The notes beneath the pieces were generated by a model that searched no databases, was not told where the DNA came from, and saw nothing but the letters and a program-made list of their open reading frames with translations. This document shows positions 56,885-64,000 of a stretch of 64,000 nucleotides of DNA, in pieces; the first letter of the stretch is position 1, and each line of letters starts with the position of its first letter. The DNA is from Hyphomicrobium nitrativorans NL23. Its GTDB lineage: Bacteria; Pseudomonadota; Alphaproteobacteria; Rhizobiales; Hyphomicrobiaceae. The position numbers and the translations under genes were made by a program. The stretch is taken from contig NC_022997.1 of assembly GCF_000503895.1 (NCBI RefSeq), positions 2,295,820-2,359,819 on the forward strand, given 5' to 3'.

Positions 56885-58222
56885 CTAGTTTTTCGGTTTG
56901 CGGACGGGCATCGGGATCGAAGACGCCGAACCCGCAGGCTCTGCCGCCTCGTCATCCGGCTCCGACGCGTTGATCACCTGTGTCACCGGAATGCCCTTCG
57001 CCTCGCCCGAAGCCTCACCGGCGGCCGCGCCTGCCTCGGGTGCGGCGGCTTCCGTCTCGGATGCCGACGCCGCCTGGCGCGCGCGCATCTCGCGCTCGAT
57101 CTCCCGCCATTTGGAAACGGCTGCCTGATGCTCCTGATAGGTCTTCGAGAAGATATGCCCGCCCGTACCGTCGGCCACGAAGAAAACGTCTTCGTGCGCG
57201 GCGGGATTGAGGGCCGCTTCGAGCGCGGGTCGCCCTGGGTTGCAGATCGGCGTCGGCGGCAATCCGTTGATCTGATACGTGTTGTGCGCGTTCTTCGCGT
57301 CCTTCTCCGATTGAAGGATCGGCTTGCCCCACTGCACCGCACCGCCAAAGATCCCGTAGAGAATGGTGGGGTCCGACTGCAGGCGCATGTTCTTCGCGAG
57401 ACGGTTCACGAACACGCCCGCAATCCGCTGCCGCTCGTCCGCGCGGCCCGTTTCCTTCTCGATGATCGAAGCCAGCACCACCGCTTCCTGCGGCGTCGAG
57501 ATCGGAAGGTCGGGGCTACGCCGTTCCCATGCCTTTTCCAGCACCTGCTCCTGCTTGAGCTGCATGCGCCGGATCAGTTCCTGCCGCTCCATGCCGTTCT
57601 CGATGCTGTAGGTCTCGGGCATCAACGATCCCTCGACGGGGATCTGCGAGATTTCGCCGACGAGGTTTTCCTCGCGCATCAGCCGCTCGACGATCTGCTG
57701 GCTCGTGAGCCCCTCCGGGATCGTCACGCGATACTGCACCGACTTTCCTTCGGAAAGGATTTCGAGCACCTCGCGGACCGAGACCTGCGGCTTGAAGAGA
57801 TATTCGCCGTGCCGAAGCATCACCTCGCCGGGCCGCGTCCGGCTTTGGACGAGGTAGCTGACCATGAACGCCCAGCGGCTGGAGATCACGCCTTCGCGCT
57901 CCAGGTCGTCGGCGATCTCGTTGCTGCTCGCACCCTTGGGCACGACGACGGTCTGCGCGACAGTCAGCGGTCCGGGGCGGCTGTAAACGTGCCCGACGAA
58001 CACCGTCAAACCGCCGAGCACGAGCATCCCGACAAGCGCGAGGGTGAACACGCTGCTGACGACACGGGCGAAGCCGCGCACGACGCGCGACTCGCGCCTC
58101 TGACGTACGCCGCGCGGCCGCGGCGGCGCCCGTCCGGGCTCCAGCGCTTCGGCGGGACTGCGCGGCCTCAGGCCGTCGCGCCGCGACAGCGTCGGCGCTC
58201 CATCCCGGCGAATGTTGCTCAT
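56885..58222 (-). CDS. mltG: Endolytic murein transglycosylase MltG
   Basis: A 445-residue inner-membrane protein that cuts nascent glycan strands. I chose the ATG at 58222 (MSNIRRDG) with GGGAG upstream. There is a short basic cytoplasmic tail, one membrane span (about 47-68, VFTLALVGMLVLGGLTVFVG), then the YceG domain with a LysM-like part and catalytic Glu in ASIIEKETGR. The C-terminal 60 residues are Ala/Glu-rich with no known domain. It follows fabF by 134 bases. Confidence 0.95.
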   Translation of the reverse strand: MSNIRRDGAPTLSRRDGLRPRSPAEALEPGRAPPRPRGVRQRRESRVVRGFARVVSSVFTLALVGMLVLGGLTVFVGHVYSRPGPLTVAQTVVVPKGASSNEIADDLEREGVISSRWAFMVSYLVQSRTRPGEVMLRHGEYLFKPQVSVREVLEILSEGKSVQYRVTIPEGLTSQQIVERLMREENLVGEISQIPVEGSLMPETYSIENGMERQELIRRMQLKQEQVLEKAWERRSPDLPISTPQEAVVLASIIEKETGRADERQRIAGVFVNRLAKNMRLQSDPTILYGIFGGAVQWGKPILQSEKDAKNAHNTYQINGLPPTPICNPGRPALEAALNPAAHEDVFFVADGTGGHIFSKTYQEHQAAVSKWREIEREMRARQAASASETEAAAPEAGAAAGEASGEAKGIPVTQVINASEPDDEAAEPAGSASSIPMPVRKPKN

Positions 58223-58356
58223 CAGCCAGCTCCCGTATCGCGTATCAGTCCCGCCATGCCAGCACACCCCGTTCTGCGCTGGCCAGCGGAATGGCCGACG
58301 TGACAGCGCGATTGTGGCAAAACCCGGTCGGCCTCAGGTGACCTTGCGGATTCGGC

Positions 58357-59619
58357 TCAAGCCACCTTGCGCATAACGAGCGAAGCGTTCGTACCGCCGA
58401 AGCCGAAGGAGTTCGAGAGAACCGTGTTGATCTCCCGTTTGCGCGCCGTGTGCGGCACCAGATCGATGGCGGTTTCGACGGAAGGATTGGCGAGGTTGAG
58501 CGTCGGCGGAGCCACCTGATCGCGCAGCGCCAGCACCGAGAAGATGGCCTCGACCGCTCCCGCCGCCCCCAGGAGATGCCCAATCGACGACTTGGTCGAC
58601 GACATCGAGACCTTCCCCTGCGAATTGCCGAACAGCCGTTCGACGGCGCCGAGCTCGATCTCGTCGCCCATCGGCGTCGAGGTGCCGTGCGCGTTGATGT
58701 AGTCGATGTCGCTCGGCGTGAGCCCAGCGCTCTTGAGCGCCGCCTTCATGCAGCGGAACGCGCCGTCGCCCGTCTCGGACGGTGCCGTGATGTGATAGGC
58801 GTCGCCCGACATGCCGTAGCCGATGACTTCGGCGTAGATCTTCGCGCCGCGCGCCTTGGCCTGCTCGTACTCTTCGAGCACGACGACGCCCGCACCCTCG
58901 CCCATCACGAAGCCGTCGCGATCCTTGTCGTAGGGACGCGAAGCCTCCGCAGGGCGGTCGTTGAAGCCTGTCGAAAGCGCGCGGCATGCGATGAAGCCCG
59001 CCATGCCGATGCGGCAGATCGTGCTTTCCGTGCCGCCCGCCACCATCACGTCGGCGTCTCCCAGCGCCACGAGACGCGCGGCATCTCCGATGGCGTGCGT
59101 CCCCGTTGCACACGCGGTGACGACCGCATGGTTCGGCCCTTTGAGCCCGTGACGGATCGAAACATAGCCGCCCGCGAGATTGATCAGGCGGCCGGGGATG
59201 AAGAACGGCGAGATCCTCCGCGCGCCCTTTTCGTTCAGCAGAAGAGAGGCGTCCGCAATTCCGGAAAGGCCGCCGATCCCCGAACCGATGAGAACGCCGG
59301 TGGCTTCCTGCTTCTCGGCCGTGTCGGTTTTCCAACCCGAATCGGCAATCGCCTGATCGGCAGCCGCGACGGCATAGAGAATAAAATCGTCGACCTTGCG
59401 CTGTTCCTTGGGCTCCATCCAATCGTCGGGATTGAGCTTGCCCTCCGCCGTGTCTCCGCGCGGCACGAAGCTCGCGATCTGGCACGACAAGTCGGAAGTA
59501 TCGAATTCTTCGATCCTGCGTGCGCCGCTTTTGCCGGCGAGCAGATTAGCCCATGCGGCCTCGACCCCGCAGCCGACGGGTGTCACGAGACCAAGACCAG
59601 TGATGACGACGCGGCGCAT
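58357..59619 (-). CDS. fabF: 3-oxoacyl-ACP synthase II
   Basis: A 420-residue thiolase-fold condensing enzyme for fatty-acid elongation. The Cys-His-His triad is in ACATGTHAIGDAARL, NAHGTSTPMGD and KSSIGHLLGAAG. The C-terminal SFGFGGTNASLV is typical. It lies 252 bases after acpP, with nothing else recognised between them. Confidence 0.97.
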   Translation of the reverse strand: MRRVVITGLGLVTPVGCGVEAAWANLLAGKSGARRIEEFDTSDLSCQIASFVPRGDTAEGKLNPDDWMEPKEQRKVDDFILYAVAAADQAIADSGWKTDTAEKQEATGVLIGSGIGGLSGIADASLLLNEKGARRISPFFIPGRLINLAGGYVSIRHGLKGPNHAVVTACATGTHAIGDAARLVALGDADVMVAGGTESTICRIGMAGFIACRALSTGFNDRPAEASRPYDKDRDGFVMGEGAGVVVLEEYEQAKARGAKIYAEVIGYGMSGDAYHITAPSETGDGAFRCMKAALKSAGLTPSDIDYINAHGTSTPMGDEIELGAVERLFGNSQGKVSMSSTKSSIGHLLGAAGAVEAIFSVLALRDQVAPPTLNLANPSVETAIDLVPHTARKREINTVLSNSFGFGGTNASLVMRKVA

Positions 59620-59871
59620 ATCTCTCGAATCCGTTCTGCCGGTGGAGAGAGTAGAGGCCCCGGCCCGCGGGACGAAGAGGCAAACACGCCTCGCGCCCTC
59701 GGTTCCACATGCCGGGAGCGCGGCACGCCGGCGTCGCCCGCTCCTCTTCCTTGAGCCGCCCGGTTTCCGAGAACCGCCGCCTTGGCCGTAATGGCGAGAG
59801 CGCCGGCTTCAACCCGAGGCGCGCCTGCGCCTCAAGGTTTAAGCTCGTGAGACTAAGCGGTCCGTGCGCCG

Positions 59872-60114
59872 TCAGGCAGCCGTGGCGTTCTTTTCGAGAA
59901 ACTTCACAGCGTCGCCGACGGTCAGGATGTGCTCTGCCGCGTCGTCCGGGATCTCGCACCCAAACTCTTCCTCGAAGGCCATCACCAGTTCGACCGTGTC
60001 CAGGCTGTCCGCGCCCAGATCGTCGATGAAGCTCGCGTTCTCGGTCACCTTCTCGGCTTCGACGCCAAGGTGCTCAACCACGATCTTCTTCACGCGCTCT
60101 GCGACATCGCTCAT
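59872..60114 (-). CDS. acpP: Acyl carrier protein
   Basis: An 80-residue acidic four-helix carrier. S37 in [17 protein letters not shown] takes the phosphopantetheine arm. Start ATG with GAGGGG upstream. It lies 342 bases from fabG, so it probably has its own promoter; TACACT about 45 bases upstream of the start is a possible -10. Confidence 0.97.
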   Translation of the reverse strand: MSDVAERVKKIVVEHLGVEAEKVTENASFIDDLGADSLDTVELVMAFEEEFGCEIPDDAAEHILTVGDAVKFLEKNATAA

Positions 60115-60456
60115 CGTCTTCCCCTCGTGTCTCTCTGTACTGATTTGCGGTTGCTAAGTGTATCTCGGATCCCGTCGTCCACCGGGCTCGCGGCCGGATC
60201 GCGTCTGGATTTCGTGCGATCCCGTTCTGGCGGCGCCGTCTAGGCTACTCCCGGACGACAGCGCGTGAGCGTTGATCGTTAGGGCCTTTCCAAGAGCTGC
60301 GCAGCAAAAAAACGAGGCTCGTTAACATATCTCCCAGGCCTTGGCCAGCTTCCGGCCCTATGCCCTAAGCGCCCACACGCGTGGAGGTGCCAGCGGCATT
60401 TCGCCCCGCGGTTGCGGCCCTCGTCCGCCAGCGCGCGACCATAGCCAAAAGGCCCC
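60115..60456. other. Intergenic region between fabG and acpP
   Basis: No gene seen on either strand. On the minus strand it should hold the acpP promoter (possible -10 TACACT near 60160) and the fabG 3' end. A run of seven As (60305-60311; T run on the coding strand) follows only a very short stem, so a terminator call is not justified. Confidence 0.4.
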
Positions 60457-61200
60457 TCAGATCATAGCCATACCGCCATTCACATGCAGCGTTTGCCCGG
60501 TCATGTAACCGGCCTCGTTGCTGGCAAGGTAAAGAGCGGCGGCGGCAATGTCCTCGGGCGTGCCGAAGCGTTGCGCCGGGATGTGTTGAGAGATCTCGGA
60601 CTTTTGCTTGTCGTTCAGCGCGTCCGTCATCGCGGTCGTGATGAAGCCGGGCGCAATGCAGTTCGCCGTGATGCCGCGGTTGGCGACCTCGCGAGCCAGC
60701 GACTTCGTCATGCCGATCATGCCGGCCTTGGAAGCGGCATAGTTGCCCTGGCCCGGATTGCCGAAAACGCCCGACACGGAGGAGATGTTGATGATGCGGC
60801 CATAGCCCGTCTTCGAGCGCAGCATATGACGCGCCGCAGCACGCGAGAGCATGAACGTAGACGTCAGGTTGACGGCGATCACGTCGTCCCACTGCTCGTC
60901 CTTCATCACCATGAAGAGATTGTCCTTGGTGAGGCCCGCGTTGTTGACGAGGATGTCGACGCGACCGAGGGCGGCGATGGCCTCATCGATCAGCTTGCCG
61001 ACTTGAGCGCGATCCGCGAGATCGCAGGGCACCACGTGCACACGCTCGCCGAGTTCGCCCTTCAAAGCTTCGAGCTTGTCCACCTGGCGTCCGGAAATCG
61101 CGACCGTCGCTCCGGCCTTGTGCAAGGCCCGTGCGATGCCCTCGCCGATGCCGCCGGTCGCGCCCGTGACGAGCGCCGTCTTGCCGGTCAAATCGAACAT
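60457..61200 (-). CDS. fabG: 3-oxoacyl-ACP reductase
   Basis: A 247-residue short-chain dehydrogenase reducing 3-oxoacyl-ACP with NADPH. Motifs: TGATGGIGEGIARAL (cofactor), NNAGLTKD, and the catalytic Ser-Tyr-Lys in ISSVSGVFGNPGQGNYAASK. I chose the ATG at 61200 (MFDLTGKTALVTG) with AAGGA upstream over a TTG three codons earlier. It follows fabD by 37 bases. Confidence 0.97.
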   Translation of the reverse strand: MFDLTGKTALVTGATGGIGEGIARALHKAGATVAISGRQVDKLEALKGELGERVHVVPCDLADRAQVGKLIDEAIAALGRVDILVNNAGLTKDNLFMVMKDEQWDDVIAVNLTSTFMLSRAAARHMLRSKTGYGRIINISSVSGVFGNPGQGNYAASKAGMIGMTKSLAREVANRGITANCIAPGFITTAMTDALNDKQKSEISQHIPAQRFGTPEDIAAAALYLASNEAGYMTGQTLHVNGGMAMI

Positions 61201-61237
61201 GTTGTGCAATCCTTCTAGGAACGAGAGACGCTAGGCC

Positions 61238-62182
61238 TCAGGAAAGCTTGGAAATCACGGCGTCGATATCCGCCGGTGTGCCGACGCTGTCGGCTTCGAA
61301 CGATTTGTCGATTCGCTTGGCGAGCCCGGCCAGCACTTTGCCCGATCCGATCTCGAACACGTGCGAGATGCCGTTCGCGGCAAGATAGCCGACGCATTCG
61401 CGCCAGCGCACGGTGCCCGTCACCTGTTCGACCAGCAGGCGGCGAATCTCGTTGGGATCGGTGATCGCTTCCGCCCGCACGTTGGCGACGACGGGCACGA
61501 CGGGTGCATTCATCGCCACGCTGGCGAGGGCTTCCGCCATCGCGTCGGCAGCGGGCTGCATCAGCGCGCAATGGAAGGGGGCGGAAACAGGTAGCGGCAC
61601 CGCGCGGCGCACGCCGTGCGCTTTGCCGATCTCGGCCACGCGATCGATCGCCGTCTTGGAACCCGAGAGCACGACCTGTGTCGGCTCGTTGTCGTTCGCG
61701 ACTTGGCACACGTCGCCTTGCGCCGCTTCCGCTGCGACTTTCTCGGCAACGTCGAGCCCGACGCCGAGCAGCGCGACCATCGCGCCCTGACCGACCGGAA
61801 CCGCCGCCTGCATGGCCTGCCCGCGCAGCTTCAAGAGCCGCGCCGTGTCCGCAAGAGAAAACGTGCCGGCGGCGGCGAGCGCCGAATATTCGCCGAGCGA
61901 ATGTCCGGCAACATACTTCGCGACGTCCGCGAGCTTCACGCCCTTTTCGCGTTCGAGCACCCGCATCGCCGCCATCGAAACCGCCATCAGCGCGGGCTGC
62001 GCGTTCTCGGTCAACGTGAGCGTCTCCTTGGGACCCTCCCACATGATGAGAGAGAGCTTCTGCCCAAGCGCCTCGTCCACCTCATCGAACACCTCGCGCG
62101 CGACAGAGAACGTCTCGGCCAGTTCCCGGCCCATGCCGACGTCCTGGCTTCCCTGCCCGGGGAATAAGAATGCGCGTGCCAC
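61238..62182 (-). CDS. fabD: Malonyl-CoA:ACP transacylase
   Basis: A 314-residue enzyme that loads malonate on ACP. Motifs: FLFPGQGSQDVGMG at the N-terminus, the nucleophile serine in GHSLGEYSALAAAG, and the late GSGKVLAGLAKR. I chose the GTG at 62182 because it gives the conserved N-terminus and has AAGGAG 6 bases upstream; the longer frame adds an Arg-rich non-conserved leader. It is the first gene of the minus-strand fab-to-gmk run. Confidence 0.95.
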   Translation of the reverse strand: MARAFLFPGQGSQDVGMGRELAETFSVAREVFDEVDEALGQKLSLIMWEGPKETLTLTENAQPALMAVSMAAMRVLEREKGVKLADVAKYVAGHSLGEYSALAAAGTFSLADTARLLKLRGQAMQAAVPVGQGAMVALLGVGLDVAEKVAAEAAQGDVCQVANDNEPTQVVLSGSKTAIDRVAEIGKAHGVRRAVPLPVSAPFHCALMQPAADAMAEALASVAMNAPVVPVVANVRAEAITDPNEIRRLLVEQVTGTVRWRECVGYLAANGISHVFEIGSGKVLAGLAKRIDKSFEADSVGTPADIDAVISKLS

Positions 62183-62387
62183 GCCCGCTCCTTCTGATTT
62201 TCCGATTGCCGATGCTCTGCCCGCTCCCCATGTGCGTCGTGTCGGAGATCGGGAGGTGGTCGCCCGGCGCTTTCGACATGTCCTGCCCGCGCTTGTCAAG
62301 ACCCGCATTGACGCGCGAAGCTGGAGAGGAACATCTGGAGCCGGCGGGGCTTCTTCTCTAAATGCCTTTTACCTCAAGGAGACTCCG

Positions 62388-62570
62388 ATGGCAGCGATGG
62401 ACGACCTGCGGCGCGACGGCGTCCTCATTCACGGCGCGATCTATGCAGCCGTCATTCTACTTCTGATCTTCGTCGACTGGTACGGCGGCGGCCGCTGGTG
62501 GGTCCACTGGGTCATCCTCGGCTGGGGCGCGGGGCTTGCCGCTCATGCGTGGCTCTCCATTCGGGGTTAA
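62388..62570 (+). CDS. Small two-span membrane protein (2TM type)
   Basis: A 60-residue protein. AAGGAG lies 5 bases upstream of the ATG. An R/D-rich N-terminus (MAAMDDLRRDGVL) is followed by two hydrophobic segments (about 14-28 and 39-56) with the FVDWYGGGRWWVHWVILGWG turn between them, a layout typical of 2TM-domain proteins. The function of that domain is unknown. Confidence 0.75.
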   Translation: MAAMDDLRRDGVLIHGAIYAAVILLLIFVDWYGGGRWWVHWVILGWGAGLAAHAWLSIRG

Positions 62571-62600
62571 TGTCCGCGTAACCCTGCAAGGGCACGTCGA

Positions 62601-62918
62601 ATGAGGCGAAAGATACGCATGGCCTGGCTGCTCGGAGGGATCGTCGCACTCGTCGTGGCCTATATCCTCGCGACTCAGTGGGGCTGGCTCCCTCGCGCGC
62701 AGGTCGTGGCCACGGGCACGATTCAGACTGGCGATGGCACAGTACTGAACACCCGCAAATATCTCCGGGCATCCCGCAAGGCGCCGCACAAGACCCCCGG
62801 CCCCGGCAAACTGCTGGAGGAGGAGGTCTGGGAGGTCGAACTCCCGAACGGCCGCTGGGCCGAATGCGAAGGCGACGACTGCCTCGCGGCCTACGAGAAA
62901 GCCTGGGGTCCGAATTGA
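62601..62918 (+). CDS. Small membrane-anchored protein, paralogue 1
   Basis: A 105-residue protein: one N-terminal span (about 8-25) and a periplasmic part with GTIQTGDGTVLNTRKY and LPNGRWAECEGDDCLAAYE. The C-x4-D-C pair could form a disulfide. It is similar to the next protein over most of its length, so the two arose by tandem duplication. The TGA stop overlaps the TTG start of the next gene. Function unknown. Confidence 0.7.
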   Translation: MRRKIRMAWLLGGIVALVVAYILATQWGWLPRAQVVATGTIQTGDGTVLNTRKYLRASRKAPHKTPGPGKLLEEEVWEVELPNGRWAECEGDDCLAAYEKAWGPN

Positions 62919-63277
62919 TCAGCGAAGAAACAGCCGCAAAGATCGTTTACCGTATTCTTGCTGTCCTGGCAGGATTTGCGCTCTGTATGGCGTTGGCTCT
63001 GGCCTGGGATTGGGGCCTTGTGCCACGAAAAGCCGTCTCCACGGGGGCAATCGTAACCAAAAACGGCTTGAGCCTCTCCACACGCAAATACGAGCCTTTT
63101 TACGTCATTCGGACCTCGCAACCCCAGCCAGTTGGAAAAAAGAGGCTCGACGAGGAGGTGAGGCTGCCGAGCGGGAGATGGATCGATTGCCGCTCGGATT
63201 GCCTCCGAGCCTACGAGCAGCACACGAAAAGCCGGTCGATCCCCGTTTCCGAGTTTCAGCCCGACACCCGACGATAG
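62915..63277 (+). CDS. Small membrane-anchored protein, paralogue 2
   Basis: A 120-residue protein starting at TTG within the previous gene's stop (TTGA). One N-terminal span (about 13-32) is followed by GAIVTKNGLSLSTRKY and LPSGRWIDCRSDCLRAYE, which match paralogue 1 at the same positions. The C-terminal 15 residues are extra. No ATG would give the span in full. Function unknown; translational coupling suggests the two act together. Confidence 0.6.
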   Translation: MISEETAAKIVYRILAVLAGFALCMALALAWDWGLVPRKAVSTGAIVTKNGLSLSTRKYEPFYVIRTSQPQPVGKKRLDEEVRLPSGRWIDCRSDCLRAYEQHTKSRSIPVSEFQPDTRR

Positions 63278-63293
63278 ATTTACTGGCCTCCCC

Positions 63294-63321
63294 TTGCCTC
63301 CGCGCCCAAATCCCGTATAAG
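63294..63321 (+). promoter_or_regulatory. Candidate rpsF promoter
   Basis: TTGCCT (63294-63299), 16 bases, TATAAG (63316-63321). Transcription would start near 63328, giving a leader of about 200 bases. Confidence 0.55.
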
Positions 63322-63528
63322 TCGCGCCGTTACGCGCTTCGGTCGGTGGCTGAACGGGGCTGCGGAGCTATTTTCGGCTCTCGCGGCAGGGCAATTGCCC
63401 GTTCCCCGGTGTCAACGCTCTTTGGGTGCCTTTGGGCCTTTTCGGGGCCCATAAGGGGCTATGCGCCGAGGCGGTTCTCGTAACCCGCGCTGCAAAAGCA
63501 CGGTCAACATCGAACGGAAAGGCCGCAC
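63322..63528 (+). promoter_or_regulatory. rpsF leader region
   Basis: An untranslated leader of about 200 bases with clear secondary structure: the perfect palindrome GGGCAATTGCCC (63389-63400) and a GGGCC-rich hairpin (GGGCCTTTTCGGGGCCC, about 63434-63450). Leaders of rpsF operons in many bacteria bind the S6:S18 dimer for autoregulation; whether this one does cannot be told by eye. Confidence 0.4.
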
Positions 63529-64000
63529 ATGCCCCTTTACGAGCATGTCTTCCTGGCACGCCAGGACGTCTCCCCGCAGCAGGTCGAGGCGCTTCAGAAA
63601 GAATTCACCGACGTCATCACCGAGGGCGGCGGCAAGATCACCAAGAGCGAATACTGGGGCCTCAAGGGCCTCGCCTACAAGATCAAGAAGAACCGCAAGG
63701 CGCACTACGCGCTCTTCAACATCGACGCCCCCTCGGCCGCCGTGGCCGAGATGGAGCGCCGCATGAGCCTGTCGACGGACATCCTCCGCTTCATCACGCT
63801 GCGCGTCGAGGAGCACGAGGCCGAGCAGTCCATCATGATGCGTAAGCAGGACCGCGATGAGCGCGGCGACCGCGGTGGCTTCCGTGGCGGCGACCGCGGC
63901 GGTTTCCGTGGCGGCCCGCGTGGCGGCGACCGCGAAGGCGGCTCGACGTTCCGCGCCCGCCCGCCCCGTGAAGCGGCGACTCGCGCGGCCCCGTCCCCCG
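63529..64000 (+). CDS. rpsF: 30S ribosomal protein S6 (cut by window end)
   Basis: The first 157 codons are present; the frame stays open at the right edge. [13 protein letters not shown] and [20 protein letters not shown] are typical S6 segments. After about residue 105 comes a Gly/Arg/Asp-rich tail with repeats of RGGFRGGD type, common in Rhizobiales S6. rpsR and rplI normally follow. Confidence 0.96.
   Translation, partial: MPLYEHVFLARQDVSPQQVEALQKEFTDVITEGGGKITKSEYWGLKGLAYKIKKNRKAHYALFNIDAPSAAVAEMERRMSLSTDILRFITLRVEEHEAEQSIMMRKQDRDERGDRGGFRGGDRGGFRGGPRGGDREGGSTFRARPPREAATRAAPSP

Noticed and set aside
49034..63400. GGCAATTGCCC shared by the mgs promoter region and the rpsF leader
   Set aside because: The match is short and palindromic, in unrelated contexts; chance is more likely than common regulation.

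Overview
This GC-rich window reads as chromosomal DNA of a methylotrophic alphaproteobacterium of the order Rhizobiales, with a Hyphomicrobium-like relative the best guess. The evidence is the gene orders trpG-trpD-trpC-moaC-moeA-lexA-comEC-gltX-gltA-lpxB-lpxI and lptF-lptG-lptD-surA-pdxA-rsmA, a GAAC-N7-GAAC SOS box ahead of lexA, a ChrR-type anti-sigma pair, and a full N-methylglutamate pathway for methylamine. The species is inference; no rRNA or tRNA gene was seen.

Layout. 0-12 kb: end of mazG, a membrane protein, pepA, then an envelope operon (lptF, lptG, lptD, surA, pdxA, rsmA). 12-20 kb: a ferredoxin/reductase pair, an Hpt phosphotransfer protein, a 993-residue membrane-anchored coiled-coil protein with 11/22-residue repeats that resembles polar-growth ring proteins, a dipeptide epimerase and a frameshifted MFS transporter. 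20-27 kb: the tkt-pgk-ccdA-thiD operon, an ECF sigma/ChrR pair and kdsA. 27-32 kb: trpGDC, moaC, moeA. 31.8-35.6 kb: a 3.8-kb transposon with 20-bp inverted ends, 8-bp target duplication, a frameshifted IS1-family (ISMhu11-like) transposase and six passenger reading frames, one encoding a P63C-domain protein. 35.6-44.5 kb: lexA, comEC, gltX, gltA, lpxB and an lpxI with an extra C-terminal domain. 44.6-55 kb: divergent methylamine operons, mgsABC-gmaS on minus and mgdABCD plus a cupin regulator on plus. 55-62 kb: gmk, yicC, mltG, fabF, acpP, fabG, fabD on minus. 62.4-64 kb: three small membrane proteins, then the start of rpsF.

How it works together. Much of the window builds the envelope: lipid A precursors (kdsA, lpxB, lpxI), LPS export (lptDFG), outer-membrane protein folding (surA), fatty acids (fabD/G/F, acpP) and peptidoglycan processing (mltG). 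The methylamine cluster converts methylamine to gamma-glutamylmethylamide (gmaS), then N-methylglutamate (mgsABC), then glutamate plus a one-carbon unit (mgdABCD). A family of GTCATCCCGG-ended repeats occurs four times between genes. Two copies sit at the two ends of the 43-kb segment that separates rsmA from gmk, genes I expect to be neighbours in many relatives.
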